A stretch of 64,000 nucleotides of DNA from Cyclaneusma minus (lineage: Eukaryota > Ascomycota > Leotiomycetes > Marthamycetales > Marthamycetaceae). Of this stretch, positions 23,135 through 33,150 are shown one piece after another. Each line of letters starts with the position of its first letter. The first letter of the stretch is position 1. The stretch spans positions 1,736,001-1,800,000 of the forward strand of contig JAKZHN010000004.1 of NCBI GenBank assembly GCA_037179335.1, given 5' to 3'. The position numbers and the translations under genes were made by a program. The notes under the pieces are model-generated. The model was not told the DNA's origin and searched no databases. It saw only the letters and a list, made by a program, of their open reading frames with translations.

Positions 23135-23984
23135 TTCGTTGCGATCAAGAGCTGTGGAGTCGCAAGTATTCGGTCTTGCGTCGTGGTACTCGATTGTTCG
23201 CGATATTTTGGTGTTTCTGTGAACTTTTTCTGCCAGCATGCGCTTCACCGCCTGGTTGTGGCTGAATGCCAAGACTGTTCCGCAGGTGAACCACACAAAG
23301 CTCGAAGGATGGCGGGCCGTTGCGCAGGACTCGAGATGGTCGAGGACACGTCTGTAGAAGCTGTATGCTGCTGGCAGGCAACGAGGGAAGTCTATCTAAG
23401 CCTCAGTCCATGGTTCACGAAGAGCCAGAGCTCCAGTCCAGTCGTACATGTATTCACCAGGAGTCTGTGTGGGGACTTGAAGAAAGGCAGAACCACCGCT
23501 CGATTATGGGACATTGAGGTCGAACATCTACAAGGGCACAGATCTACAGACTACAGCACAGGTGATTTCACATTGCAAGAGAAGACAGTTCAGGTGTTCA
23601 TGATGAGATTCATGATCAATTCGAGCTAGTAGGCTCCAGTATCGTGTGGCAACTGTAGTACTAGTACTCGCTGTTTCATAAACCCTCGGAAGCAGCTCAC
23701 GATGAGATGTTGACCGATCCGACCACCGAAGACTTCAGGTCCACCATCACTTCCACCCAGTGTCAGCCAGACTGTCCGCCCATTCCAAGCCCATCCCAGT
23801 TGTGTCCCATGTGGCGCGTAGTGTTCGCGAGATGTGTTTTGTCGTAGAGTCAAGATGTGACGTAGAAGAGAGTAGAGAGGTCCGCCGCGAGAGATGCTGA
23901 GCTTCAGATGCACAATTGGCACTCAATTGACATGGTGAGTTTGAGGACGACAATGACTCAGATCGAGATCGAGAGGCGAGGCGT
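23135..23984. other. Intergenic
   Basis: 850 bases between the start of RPA49 and the end of eL41, both on the minus strand. It should hold the RPA49 promoter and the eL41 3' UTR. I see no other gene. Confidence 0.35.
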
Positions 23985-24136
23985 TTATTTCCTAGAGGCG
24001 TGGTCAGCAGTGCGCAGCTGGAGGCTGGCCAATTGACCAGAGGGAGCTGCTGGAGGGATACTCACGAGCGGGCACGAGTCTTGCGGCGCTTTCGCTTCAA
24101 GCGCCTGACGCGCTTCTTCCTCCATTTGGCACGCAT
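23985..24136 (-). CDS. RPL41: 60S ribosomal protein eL41
   Basis: The 25-residue eL41, one of the smallest known proteins and a basic helix of the large ribosomal subunit. Coding exons are 24136-24066 and 23991-23985, split by a 74-nt intron (GTGAGT..GCTGAC..CTAG). The product begins MRAKWRKKRVRRLKRKRRK and ends RARSK. Without splicing the frame would end one residue early, at TGA, giving RARS; the seven-base last exon (GAAATAA) restores the conserved C-terminal lysine, which supports the intron. A second intron, 24206-24145 (GTAGGA..CTAG, 62 nt), probably lies in the 5' UTR just before the ATG. The gene is too short for usual ORF calling. Confidence 0.95.
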
Positions 24137-24206
24137 CTTGAATACTAGATGGGTACCAGTCAGCTGTGCTGCAAGGCGGCAGAGGATGTTGTGGTGTTGA
24201 TCCTAC

Positions 24207-25451
24207 CTTTGAGTCAAAATGTGTGTGGATGATGAAGAAAGATGGAGGTTGCGTCCAGATCGCGCGCCTTAAGCCCGCTGCCCGCCACTAGCGTGCCAAG
24301 CGCTTAGCGGGGAGGGTCCTGCCCTAGAGCCCGTGCACGTGACAAGGCTGAGGCTCTGGTGTTGGCGACGTCAAGCGTCTGTTGGCTGGGGCGGCCGACT
24401 TTGTTTTGATGGAATTGAGCTCGATGGCCGCATAACTGCTCTTCTTTATTGTCATCTAGAGAAGAATTGCTGGTGTCCGAGTTTTTACATCCAAGACCCG
24501 AGCGAGGATTTTGGAGGCTATTTCGGGATGTCCTTGGAGCCAGACTTGGTACTTTGAGCAGTTTGCAGTCCAGACAAGAAGGGGACGCAATACTGCTCTC
24601 ATCGTTACCTATTGACCAGCCCGAGCAGGTTTCCTGAAAATTGCTGGGAGAAATGGGGACATATTGTTGAGTTCAGACTGAGAAAGCGGAAGCGGGTACG
24701 ACGCCAGCAGGTACCAAAGAACTGGCTGCCATCCGACTCCGAGTACGTGGATACTGGTTCAACAGCTTGACAGAGACCCGATTATCGAAGAAGCCTTCAC
24801 CACAAGATCGAAGTTATGCTTTGTTTTCCTCTTCCCCAGGATTCGTCACCAGGGTATTTATTGAATCTTCAATGGTCTCTCACCTTCCTGTTGCGGGGCA
24901 GTGATTGCATATCAAAAGCTTAGCATCAAGCACTACACCTCCAGCGAGCGAGATCATGAGATGGTCTTCGGATGACCCAATCGGCACTCTTTCAGCTCAG
25001 GGGCACTGTCAGATCTGATAAGGCTTCGCAGAGGGGCAGAGAGGAACGGCACAGCAATTAATCTACGTACGGGATCATAGCGCATCTCCAATTTCCGATC
25101 TGCAAGCATCGCGAACCAGACATCCCACTCACAACAACTCCTCCACCACGTGCTGCTCAGACACGGCGAGAACGTCGCGTCTTTCGGCCCATCCAGCTGG
25201 TTCGCATTGCGGGCTACGATCTCCATGCATCTCGATCCACCTGTGGACATGCGCAGGTCAGGGTCTTCATCGCTATTGAGGTAGTTCCTCCGATAATCGC
25301 GGCGTGCTGGGGCTACCAAGCTGTTGACAAGAGACTGAAAGATCCAGGTATATCGAGCAAGTAGGTCGGCCATACATTCCATACTCTTCCTCCGGCTCTT
25401 CAGGTGCGTTCCTCAGCTCAATTGGCCCCTTTCAAGCTCGTCATCGTCAAA
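24207..25451. other. Intergenic, 1.2 kb
   Basis: The left end contains the eL41 promoter. A 142-codon frame on the minus strand (25382-24954) shows no domain or repeat and I do not call it. The phosphatase promoter should lie at the right end. Confidence 0.35.
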
Positions 25452-27106
25452 ATGGCCATTCTCTCAATGTTGCTTTTCTCCGCCGTCGTTGTCGGCGCGA
25501 ATGCTCAAGGGCAGTATTTGTATCCGCAGCAAGATCTCCTGCTGCCATCAAGTGACTCCGCGAGCAGTCCCTTGGAGTGGTTGGGTGCTAACAGTCCGTG
25601 GTTCGCCGGTAAGCGTTCTTTCATCGGTCTGATACTGGTCTCAAGTTGATTGTCTAGGGCCAAACGTGAATGGTGTCTCGAGCGATGTTCCCGACGGCTG
25701 TTCTGTACAACAAGCCGCTGTCATCTCGAGACATGGCTCAAGATACCCAGACTCGGGAGCATACGGGGAATGGGAAGATCTGTATTACAAGGTCAGCCTC
25801 TTACTCTGATTGTTCCCCGCTCGGAATACCCTCTGGCAACTCCGAAAGCTAACCCGAATCCCAGATCGGAAATGCAAGCTTCACAGCAAGCGGCTCCTTG
25901 GAGTTCCTCAAGAGCTGGAAGCCAGTACTCAGCAACCCCACTCTCCAAATAGCCCAAGAATCAATCACCGGCTACAAAGAAGCCCACGACTTAGGCTACG
26001 CCCTCCGAGTACGATACCCCTCCTTCTATACCTACGGCTCCCAATTCATGGTCTGGGCCAACCTCTACCCCCGCGTCGTACAAACGGCCGTGAACTTCTT
26101 ACATGGCTATCTCGGCAGCACAGCCCAGCAGCTCGGCACCGTCTACACCATCAACTCCACCGGCTCCATCGACGCACTCGGCAACTCTCTTTCCCCCTCC
26201 GACCAGTGTCCCAACTTCGACGATTCGAACGGTGCCACATATACCACCGATTGGGCCGCCCTCTACCTCCCACCCATCACCGCCCGCCTCAACAGCCTGA
26301 TCTCCGGCAATCTTACATTCACCAACAGCGACATCTCCTTATTCCCTTACCTATGCGGTTACGAATCTCAAATCACCGGCACCCTCTCACCCTGGTGTTC
26401 CACCTTCAACGACACCGAGCTCAAACAATACGAATACGCCCAAGACCTACGCTACTACTACGGTCTAGGTCCCGGCACCGACCTCGAAAAAACCATGATG
26501 CTTCCGTTCCTGAACTCCCTCGTTTCTCTCCTCCAATCTGGCCCTGGTGTGCAGGGCAAGTATGCCAATGGCTCGTTTTACACAGTCCCAAACCTCATTG
26601 TGGCGTTTCTGAATGATGGGCAAATTGCCGAACTCACAGCCGCCACGGGAGTGTTTGACGAACAGTCACCGCTGCCTAATGACACAATTCCGGAGGATTG
26701 GCTGTATAAAGCGAGTCATTTCGTCACGCAGCGAGGCGCTACTACTTTTGAAGTGTTGAATTGCTCCTTCGCTACTTCTAGTACGAATTCTTCGGGTGCC
26801 TGGAACCACACAGGAAGCTACAACTACACAGGGAGTTACAACGCCTCCACAACTACGCACGAAGAGCGCTACATTCGCATCCTCCTCAACGACGCCGTAT
26901 ATCCCGTTCCCTCGTGCCAAAACGGACCAGGGAAGAGCTGTCGTTTGGATGATTATGTGCACTTTGTGGGACAGAGATATAATGCGAGTGGTAGCTGGAC
27001 AAAAAATTGTAATGTTACGACTCCTGGAGCGCCCAGTACTGTGAAGGGGGCGAGCTTCTTTACGGATTTGGCGGGGCCGGAGTGGATTGATCAGGTGAGA
27101 CCTTAG
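25452..27106 (+). CDS. Secreted histidine acid phosphatase (phytase/acid phosphatase family)
   Basis: Predicted 510-residue extracellular phosphomonoesterase. Exons are 25452-25608, 25658-25791 and 25865-27106; introns are 49 and 73 nt. The start at 25452 (GTCAAAATGGCC) puts a signal peptide first (residues 1-18, ending GANA); an upstream ATG at 25404 is less likely. The catalytic motif RHGSRYP is at residues 77-83, where His78 would form the phospho-enzyme. The second family motif, usually His-Asp, appears as FLNDGQI with Asn347-Asp348. Many N-glycosylation sites (N-x-S/T) and cysteines suit a secreted enzyme. The substrate (phytate or general phosphate esters) cannot be decided. Whether the Asn is normal for this subfamily should be checked against relatives. 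Confidence 0.88.
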
Positions 27107-27314
27107 GAAGGTGGTGAGAAGGGTGGTAGGGCTGTTTACTGTTCTTGTGTTCGTTTGGCGGAATTAATTTATATTACGATGTTTGGATGGCGTGCGAAGT
27201 GAGAGCTGGGTCGTGTGGCATGGTTGACTGTGAGTGCGAGAGAGATATAGTCTCCTCTGCAGAAGTTCCCTTATATACTAACTACACCCACTGACCTTCA
27301 ACATCCAACAGTTG

Positions 27315-27480
27315 AATAGCCTTGTAGCTTAGTTGGCACGCCGCATGTCGTTGAAAACCGCCGCCAGATTCGTCTGTAAGTCGTCGCTAGACATGCCACC
27401 GCTACCGCCAGAGTGTGGGTTCAACTCTTTTTGTGATTTTCTTTTTGCACGTTCTTTATCAGCGAGTGGCACTGCTGACA
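27315..27480 (+). mobile_element. tRNA-derived SINE-like element, family 1 copy b
   Basis: A-box TAGCTTAGTTGG at 27325-27336 and B-box GGGTTCAACTC at 27417-27427, about 80 bases apart, then a T-rich tail. CACGCCGCATGTCGTTGAAA and AAGTCGTCGCTAGACATGCC are shared exactly with copy a at 20.5 kb. The spacing between boxes is longer than in a normal tRNA gene and no anticodon arm can be folded with confidence, so this is not a functional tRNA. Confidence 0.7.
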
Positions 27481-27680
27481 CCATGGAAGAGAAGGGAGAG
27501 CCAAGACAACGCGGCATCGAGAATAAGATGACGGCTGGCATGATTGTGGCAGTCGTGGTCCTGCAGAAGAAAGCCCCGATTTGGCCTCCGGAGTATAGAT
27601 GGGTCTACGGGTCTACCTACGGTGGGGCGACAAAAGTCTGCACCCCCTTCCGTGGCAGTACTCAGCTATTTATTAAGTAG

Positions 27681-27786
27681 TATTCCCAATCACTGTGGGT
27701 ATTCCTAATCAGTATCACTGTGGATATTCCCGATCACTGTGGGTATTCCTAGTCACTGGGGATGTTCTTGATTATTGGGGGTGTTC
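27681..27786. repeat. Degenerate 19-bp tandem repeat, array 2
   Basis: About five units of the type TATTCCCAATCACTGTGGG, one with a six-base insertion, decaying toward the right end. It shares its consensus with the arrays at 16.1 and 38.3 kb. Confidence 0.65.
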
Positions 27787-28235
27787 AGACTTTTGTCGCA
27801 TGACTATATGCCCGCCACTATCAGAGCGCCTCGATGCCTCCCAGGGGAATTCTCTTCGTCCCAATGCCAAGAGCTCGTTCCTCTCGCTGCCAGCTAGACC
27901 GCGTAGAGACGGATCGACAACTACCAGCGCAGCGTACTTGATATTGTCATACTCTACATATTGCAGTTAGAAAGCCTCGACGGTGTCCAAACCCAAGCTG
28001 ACCGATCAAAAAGCAAAGCCAGTACGTAGAGCTGACAAGGTGTACGGAGAGTCTTGGATAAGCAGGACAGAATCTGAGAATCAGATTATGTGACCATGCG
28101 ACTAGTAGCTTGGAGGGATATTTGCGAATCGAGGAACACTTTGGAAGCTGTCTGGTGTACGAGTCCGGAGGGAGGAAGGCTGACACCAAGCCATACAGGG
28201 GAAAAGGCAGCGAGGGGATAGCGGGGATCAGGCAG

Positions 28236-28553
28236 TCAAGCAGCAGTGGCCTTGGGGGGTGTTCTGGCTACAGTGTCGAGATGAGAACCATCCGAGTATT
28301 TGCTGCATGTATAGTGGGGTTGAAGTACTTGCGCAGTGAGCTTGGTCTTTGTGGATTTGCGGATGAGGAATCGGGGCCTGGAAATATCGCGTGCGGCTTC
28401 GAAAGGATTGTGCTTGGGGTGTGGCGGGGTGCGGACAAGTTGGATCTTCGGTGGTCTTCTCGCTGCGCTGGATCGCAGGTTAGCTGGTGTCTGCGGGGAC
28501 TTGGAGGAGGAGGAGGAATTGATGGATAAAGAAAGATTGAGGAGTAAAGACAT
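28236..28553 (-). CDS. Hypothetical small basic protein
   Basis: An uninterrupted 105-codon frame with a methionine start in fair context (CTGCCATGTC). It has a hydrophobic/Ser-rich start (MSLLLNLSLSINSSSSSK), then a basic middle (RPRFLIRKSTKTKL). I do not recognise a family. An N-terminal targeting sequence is possible. It sits between repeat-rich stretches, next to the SINE-like copy at 28.8 kb, so it could also be chance or a remnant. Confidence 0.3.
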   Translation of the reverse strand: MSLLLNLSLSINSSSSSKSPQTPANLRSSAARRPPKIQLVRTPPHPKHNPFEAARDISRPRFLIRKSTKTKLTAQVLQPHYTCSKYSDGSHLDTVARTPPKATAA

Positions 28554-28777
28554 GGCAGGCGCAGGACGGGAGAGGAGAGGGAGATGCTTGACTTTGATAA
28601 GGTCAGGGGAAGTTCGCGCTGCTACGGTTCAAGGATCAGCAGAAGGAGGCGCAGTTCAAGGGCCTTTCAAAGTGTTCAGGACATCAGGAATGTTCATGCT
28701 GAGTGAGAGAGGGACTTTGTTGTGTTCTTGGGTGTGAGGTTAGGGAGTAATGCTTGGAAGAGATCTGGCGGAAGCTG

Positions 28778-29150
28778 ACATATAGAGCAATTTCTGCAAC
28801 TGATTGTCAGAACTCGAATGGCAAGACATGGCGTCTGGCTTGATTGGAAAGTCTTTAAAGATGATTTCAATTCCCGTCCCTTGGTTACAAGTGCGTTGTA
28901 CTGGGTTCGAGTTCTTTTTTTCGCGTTTCGTTTTGCGGTTTTTTTTTTGCATGCATTTTGCATTTAGCATGATGGCTTTTAATGGTTTTTTTTTTTCAAC
29001 TTTCTTTTGGTCACTCCTTCTGCTCCTCGAAAAAAGCAAGGCAATTGTCGCTATGAACTATTATAAGACTCTATAACTTTCTCAGAACGAGCAAACTAAG
29101 ACATGCTTGGCGGAATACACCCAGCCTTTTTCTGAAGTTGTCCAGCAAAT
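28778..29150 (+). mobile_element. tRNA-derived SINE-like element, family 2 copy c
   Basis: About 370 bases. The 5' end (ATATAGAGCAATTTCTGCAA) matches the start of the 56.0-kb copy. A-box TGGCTTGATTGG is at 28836-28847 and B-box GGGTTCGAGTTC at 28903-28914. Long T-rich runs follow, then a 3' module containing AAGACATGCTTGGCGGAAT at about 29098-29116, also present in the 56.0-kb copy. The head is nearly identical to the inverted copy at 33.0 kb. Confidence 0.7.
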
Positions 29151-29674
29151 TTATGCCCTCATCTCATCATGTGCAATAGTCGGATGTGAACGTAGAATTT
29201 GCGGGAACAGCTTCAATTGCAAAAGGTTCTTTCTCCCGCCGGTATAGAGTCTCGACCAAGACGTAGAACCTTGACCTGGGGCTTCAATCCAGGTCTTGAG
29301 GGGCCCAGGTGCAGAGAGAGAACCGTAAGCATGTGCAGCTGTAACGCTATGTGATGTATTTACAATATAGGAAAGGTGGGAGGGTAATTCTGAAGACAAC
29401 TGCACCCGATTCGCCTGATGTGACGATGGTGAAGAAGGAAGGAGAAGCGGCGGCTGCGAGAGCTCTTTTCTCCTTCAGCGGTGAGTCTTCAAACACCCCC
29501 AGGTTCAGGTCATGTGACTCGTCTACCATAAAAATCCACCATATAACGATACTTGTTTCACAAGCTGGGGGTTTGACTCAACAACGCCGAGTAGACGCCG
29601 CCACGTTTGGAGAAATAGAACATTCTCCTTCATTCTTATCTTGGAGTCATTGTGGTGAAGAATAGGGAGGCGGG
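29151..29674. other. Intergenic
   Basis: Between a SINE-like element and an LTR-like fragment. Frames of 84-122 codons on both strands have no recognisable feature. I see no gene. Confidence 0.3.
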
Positions 29675-29873
29675 TGTGTACACTCAAACAACAAGAGACC
29701 AAACAGGTAGGTAGACGATGGAGATTCATGGCTGAGGAGAGAAGTCTAGAAGCTCTTGCTTGCGGAGCTATATAGATCCTGTCCCCTGCAGGGTAGCCCG
29801 AGGCTAGAGCTCCGGTCCGGTAGGCAGAGGTCCTGCGCATGCGTATGGCCCGGTGCTCGGAGTAATTGCAACA
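29675..29873 (-). repeat. LTR-like fragment, copy 2
   Basis: Read on the minus strand it starts TGTTGCAATTACTCCGAGC and ends GTGTACACA, with GGCTACCCTGCAGG in the middle and a TATATAG at about 29770. It aligns in outline with copy 1 at 20250-20428, in opposite orientation. No flanking target-site duplication was found. Confidence 0.4.
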
Positions 29874-31007
29874 TTCCTTAATATTCTCCAAAGTTTTATG
29901 GTTTCGGTTATACTACTAATTTTAGGGGGTCCCGAAATAAGCTTTCTGAGTTCATTGTCCGGACTAGTCCCTGGACTGGCAGTCCGGTCCTAACCGAAAA
30001 ATATGCTGAGCCTCCAGCCTTGACCTCGACATGCCGTAGGCCCGTAACTTAGTTTATTGTTTCTGTGTTTTCAGCCGTTGTGAGGGTTCCCAATCTTTTT
30101 CAGCTATCACTCATCACCTAAGCAATCTCTAATTGGCTCATCGTCTCTAAAGTCTTGTCTTAATACTGCGCAAAAGCGCCGAGTTACTTTCATGGAGCTC
30201 AGTCGTTCCTAATTCTACTTGTTGGAATCTTTTCTGATTGATTCTTCGAACCTGGGTCCGGATCAAATACCCAATATCTCTGCATCCTATCATTTCTAAC
30301 CTGAGAACCGCGAATGGCTTTGAGAAGGGAAAATTCCAGATGAACAGTTCATCCCCAATTTATTTGTCACTTCCAAGTGTTCGTGCTTGCGGTGGATGGA
30401 TTCTGAAATGAGAGGAGAAAGATGTGGTAGATTCATGATGGTCCAAAGTGTGGGTCTCGATCTGATCTTCTGAGTAGGAATCGAAGCAGTAGCTATAACC
30501 GGGCGTGGAATCTATGATCGAGATGGTACTTGGGACGTAGAAAGGGAAGGGGAAGAGAAGGTTGTGGTTCTCAAGTTGACTCTCTCCCGCTACCTCATAA
30601 GCCTGTCGTTCCCTATAAATTCTTGTCGTTTCGTATCTCTGCTCATGTCCGTTCTGCTTCTACGCGGCGCTTGTTGACCTGGGCCCGAATCGCGCGCCAT
30701 CTACACATCTCCTCCGAACTTACACCACCTGAAGTTCGCAGCTTCGCAGGTCCACAACCAGTCCACCTTCCATTTTCCCACTCCGCGTCCAGCTCTGTAC
30801 CGCCTTTGGTATCTCCATATTCAACGTCTGGTCTAAAGCGCAACCATACCAGAGTACCTTCGCAGCCACCACTCGTTCGCCCTCCTTCACCTGTCCTCCC
30901 GCCTTGCTACTTTCCCGCGCTGCATCCTCCTGCGCTGCTGTGGCCGCAATCTTGCAGACTTCTACACCTTCCCGCACCATTGTTGTATGTTCTGATCGAC
31001 TGGCAAC
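29874..31007. other. Intergenic, 1.1 kb
   Basis: No supported gene. The C/T-rich sequence from about 30600 to 31000 should be the promoter and leader of paralog B. A 181-codon frame overlapping it (30530-31075) is low-complexity and is an alternative-frame artefact. Confidence 0.35.
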
Positions 31008-32717
31008 ATGTCTCCCCCACAAGCTGGTACGTATCTTCGCACTTTGGCGTGCCGCGCAGACGCTCAGTTTGCTAACACAGATCCTTTTTGCAATGCAGAT
31101 CGCATGAAGATGCTCTTGTCGAACCCGCCCAACGACGACCAGGAGCAAATCGAGCTCGAAGGCAACTACTCCGTGAAAGTGCGCTTGTTTGTCTCGGAAT
31201 GCATGATCGTCAGTGCCGCAACCCCCGATGCGATCTACGGCGTACAAGAACTGGCCTGGGAATCGGGAGAGCAGCGACTGCGCATCGGCTTCGGAGGAAG
31301 AGAAGACATCGGCATCAAGTACAGCGACCTTGTGTTCGTGCTTCTCCAGAACAACTATGACCGAGCTTGGATTCGCTACAAGACAGAGGAGGGTGTTGTT
31401 CGGGAGTTCATTGTTCATCTTGTGCGATCGGACCAGGAACACGAAGACAAACGTGTCAGATTGGGCCATGACTTCGAGAGAGTCACGAAAACAAGGGTCG
31501 CTGTGGGAACAGATATCTTTGGCCGCAAAGAAGCCATGATCCTGAGCATCCTGCTGCCTGGGTCTCCGCAGAACCCTACCACGCCCGTTGATGCTCTCAG
31601 CCTGGAGACTGATATTGGTGCGCTTTTGTCTGCCAGAAATGACCTTCCCGGCGATGCTGACTCAATCAACAAACCTTCGACGGCAAATGCCCAGATTCAA
31701 GGGAAGACAATCATCAAGGCCAGAGACTCGACGGGCATATCCGCCGCTCCCCGAACTACTGCATTGTTCTACAAGACCAAAGACAATTCAGCCGTTCAGG
31801 TCGAGGTCGGTAATTTCGTTGTTCGTCTTCGAGAGGAAGCAGATCCACCTACCAGACCTATGAGCGTCCGGATTGATTTCGACGGTCCGTGGCGGGTCGT
31901 CAAAATCCACGCTAGCTCTTTAGGCTTGGAGATGGACGACTTCCCTAGCGATGAGCGAAGTCAGCAAGTATGGCTGGACAATTTTCAGCAAGAAAATTGG
32001 CGCCAGTGGAACCGAATGCAGTCGGTGTACGTTGAGCTTGGTGGATTCCCCGAGAAGTCGAAAGCAGACCGATGGGTCTCTGTCGAGAGATTGGTTCCAG
32101 CATTTGTGGCTACTTCGATGCTTGCTGGTCCGATCTACCCGGCTACATTAGCCATCGCGCAGAGTACCGGCTTTCGAAACCTTGTGAAGAGTTCCGCCCC
32201 AGGCGCCGTTGGAGAGGGAGATGTGCACCTCGCCCTGGTCCATGTACCAACGAAGCGCACAAGTGGAAAAGGTTACTACGTCGATTTCGCCGTCCAAATT
32301 CCTCTCTCTTCGCAGGAACCCGGAGGAAATGAAATTGCATTTCTTCGCGCTAAGCGACTTCGACGTTTCACGAAAGACGAGCTCACCAAAGAGGGACTGA
32401 CCGCCGCCGCTTACGCCCAGGATTCCTGGGTTGAACGCTACAAGAGTGACTCGGAGTTCGTCAAACAAGACGTGAAGATACCTGTGGCCGATTATCTGGC
32501 ACGTCGGGTCGGCTGGGCAAGGGGTGATGATGTGTGGAAGTACGGTGAGAATGTACCCAAAGAGTTGCAGGACGAGTTCTCTGAGCATAATCCACTGGAG
32601 GCAATGGGACCCGGCGAGCTTGAGAGAAAGCTGTTCCACAAGGATGATGTCCCGCGAAAGTCGACCAGGGGTAGGGCTGTGAAGGTTGTGAAGAAGAAAA
32701 AGAGAACGGATTCGTGA
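31008..32717 (+). CDS. Uncharacterised protein, paralog B of a two-gene family
   Basis: Predicted 545-residue protein, homologous to the gene at 17591. Exons are 31008-31026 and 31099-32717. The 72-nt intron (GTACGT..GCTAAC..GCAG) interrupts the frame after six codons plus one base, exactly the position and phase of the intron in paralog A. Without this splice the frame stays open, so the intron is easily missed. Shared blocks are residues 28-135 (N-terminal domain), LFYKT (229-233), VGNFVVR (243-249), FDGPWRV (267-273), FLRAKRLRR (421-429) and LERKLF (514-519). The chromo-like segment (YLARRVGWARGDDVW, 472-486) is more diverged than in A. The linker is shorter. It ends in a basic KVVKKKKR, a likely nuclear signal. 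Function is unknown. Confidence 0.82.
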   Translation: MSPPQAGTYLRTLACRADAQFANTDPFCNADRMKMLLSNPPNDDQEQIELEGNYSVKVRLFVSECMIVSAATPDAIYGVQELAWESGEQRLRIGFGGREDIGIKYSDLVFVLLQNNYDRAWIRYKTEEGVVREFIVHLVRSDQEHEDKRVRLGHDFERVTKTRVAVGTDIFGRKEAMILSILLPGSPQNPTTPVDALSLETDIGALLSARNDLPGDADSINKPSTANAQIQGKTIIKARDSTGISAAPRTTALFYKTKDNSAVQVEVGNFVVRLREEADPPTRPMSVRIDFDGPWRVVKIHASSLGLEMDDFPSDERSQQVWLDNFQQENWRQWNRMQSVYVELGGFPEKSKADRWVSVERLVPAFVATSMLAGPIYPATLAIAQSTGFRNLVKSSAPGAVGEGDVHLALVHVPTKRTSGKGYYVDFAVQIPLSSQEPGGNEIAFLRAKRLRRFTKDELTKEGLTAAAYAQDSWVERYKSDSEFVKQDVKIPVADYLARRVGWARGDDVWKYGENVPKELQDEFSEHNPLEAMGPGELERKLFHKDDVPRKSTRGRAVKVVKKKKRTDS

Positions 32718-32974
32718 GAGAGAACCAAATGTTAGGGTCATTACTGAGAATCACTAAGAGTGGTCAAGACCAGTAGTTAATTCTGACAGTTGACAGTTGT
32801 CCCTTAACAATACTAAATGAATCGAACGACTCAAAAAAGAAGTCCGAGAAATCTGAATCGCTGGTTCTAATCTGCTTGAATCTTGGTAATAGTCCTGGGC
32901 AAGAAGAAAGCAGTCCCACTTCCATGTCCTAAGCATGGAATATCGCAAATGCAAGAGTGATTGATGATGATGTT

Positions 32975-33150
32975 GCGAAAGAAAAAGCCCAAAAAAATGG
33001 CGAAAAAAGCAAAAAGAAATACAAAAAATCGAACCCAGTACAACGCACTTGTGACCAAGGGATATCCACCCGGGAATTGAAATCGTCTTTAAAGACTTTC
33101 CAATCAAGCCAGTCGCCATGTCTTGCCATTCGATTTATAAAAGATATGAA
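32975..33150 (-). mobile_element. tRNA-derived SINE-like element, family 2 copy d
   Basis: Read on the minus strand: AATGGCAAGACATGGCGACT, A-box TGGCTTGATTGG (33111-33100), GGAAAGTCTTTAAAG, then B-box GGGTTCGAT (33036-33028) and a T-rich tail. Apart from a short insertion (about 7-8 bases) it is nearly identical to copy c from 28818 to 28914, in inverse orientation. The 3' module of copy c is not seen, so it appears truncated. Confidence 0.7.

Noticed and set aside
25810..26616. Arg/His/Pro-rich open frame overlapping the phosphatase
   Set aside because: Frame-shifted reading of the C-rich phosphatase exon; the phosphatase frame carries the catalytic and cysteine motifs.
27325..27427. Functional tRNA gene with A and B boxes
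   Set aside because: The distance between boxes is too long, no anticodon or acceptor stems pair convincingly, and near-identical sequence plus a T-rich tail occurs at 20.5 kb, so it is a SINE-like repeat.
30530..31075. 181-codon frame upstream of paralog B
   Set aside because: Low-complexity, C/T-rich promoter and leader sequence that overlaps the paralog start in another frame.
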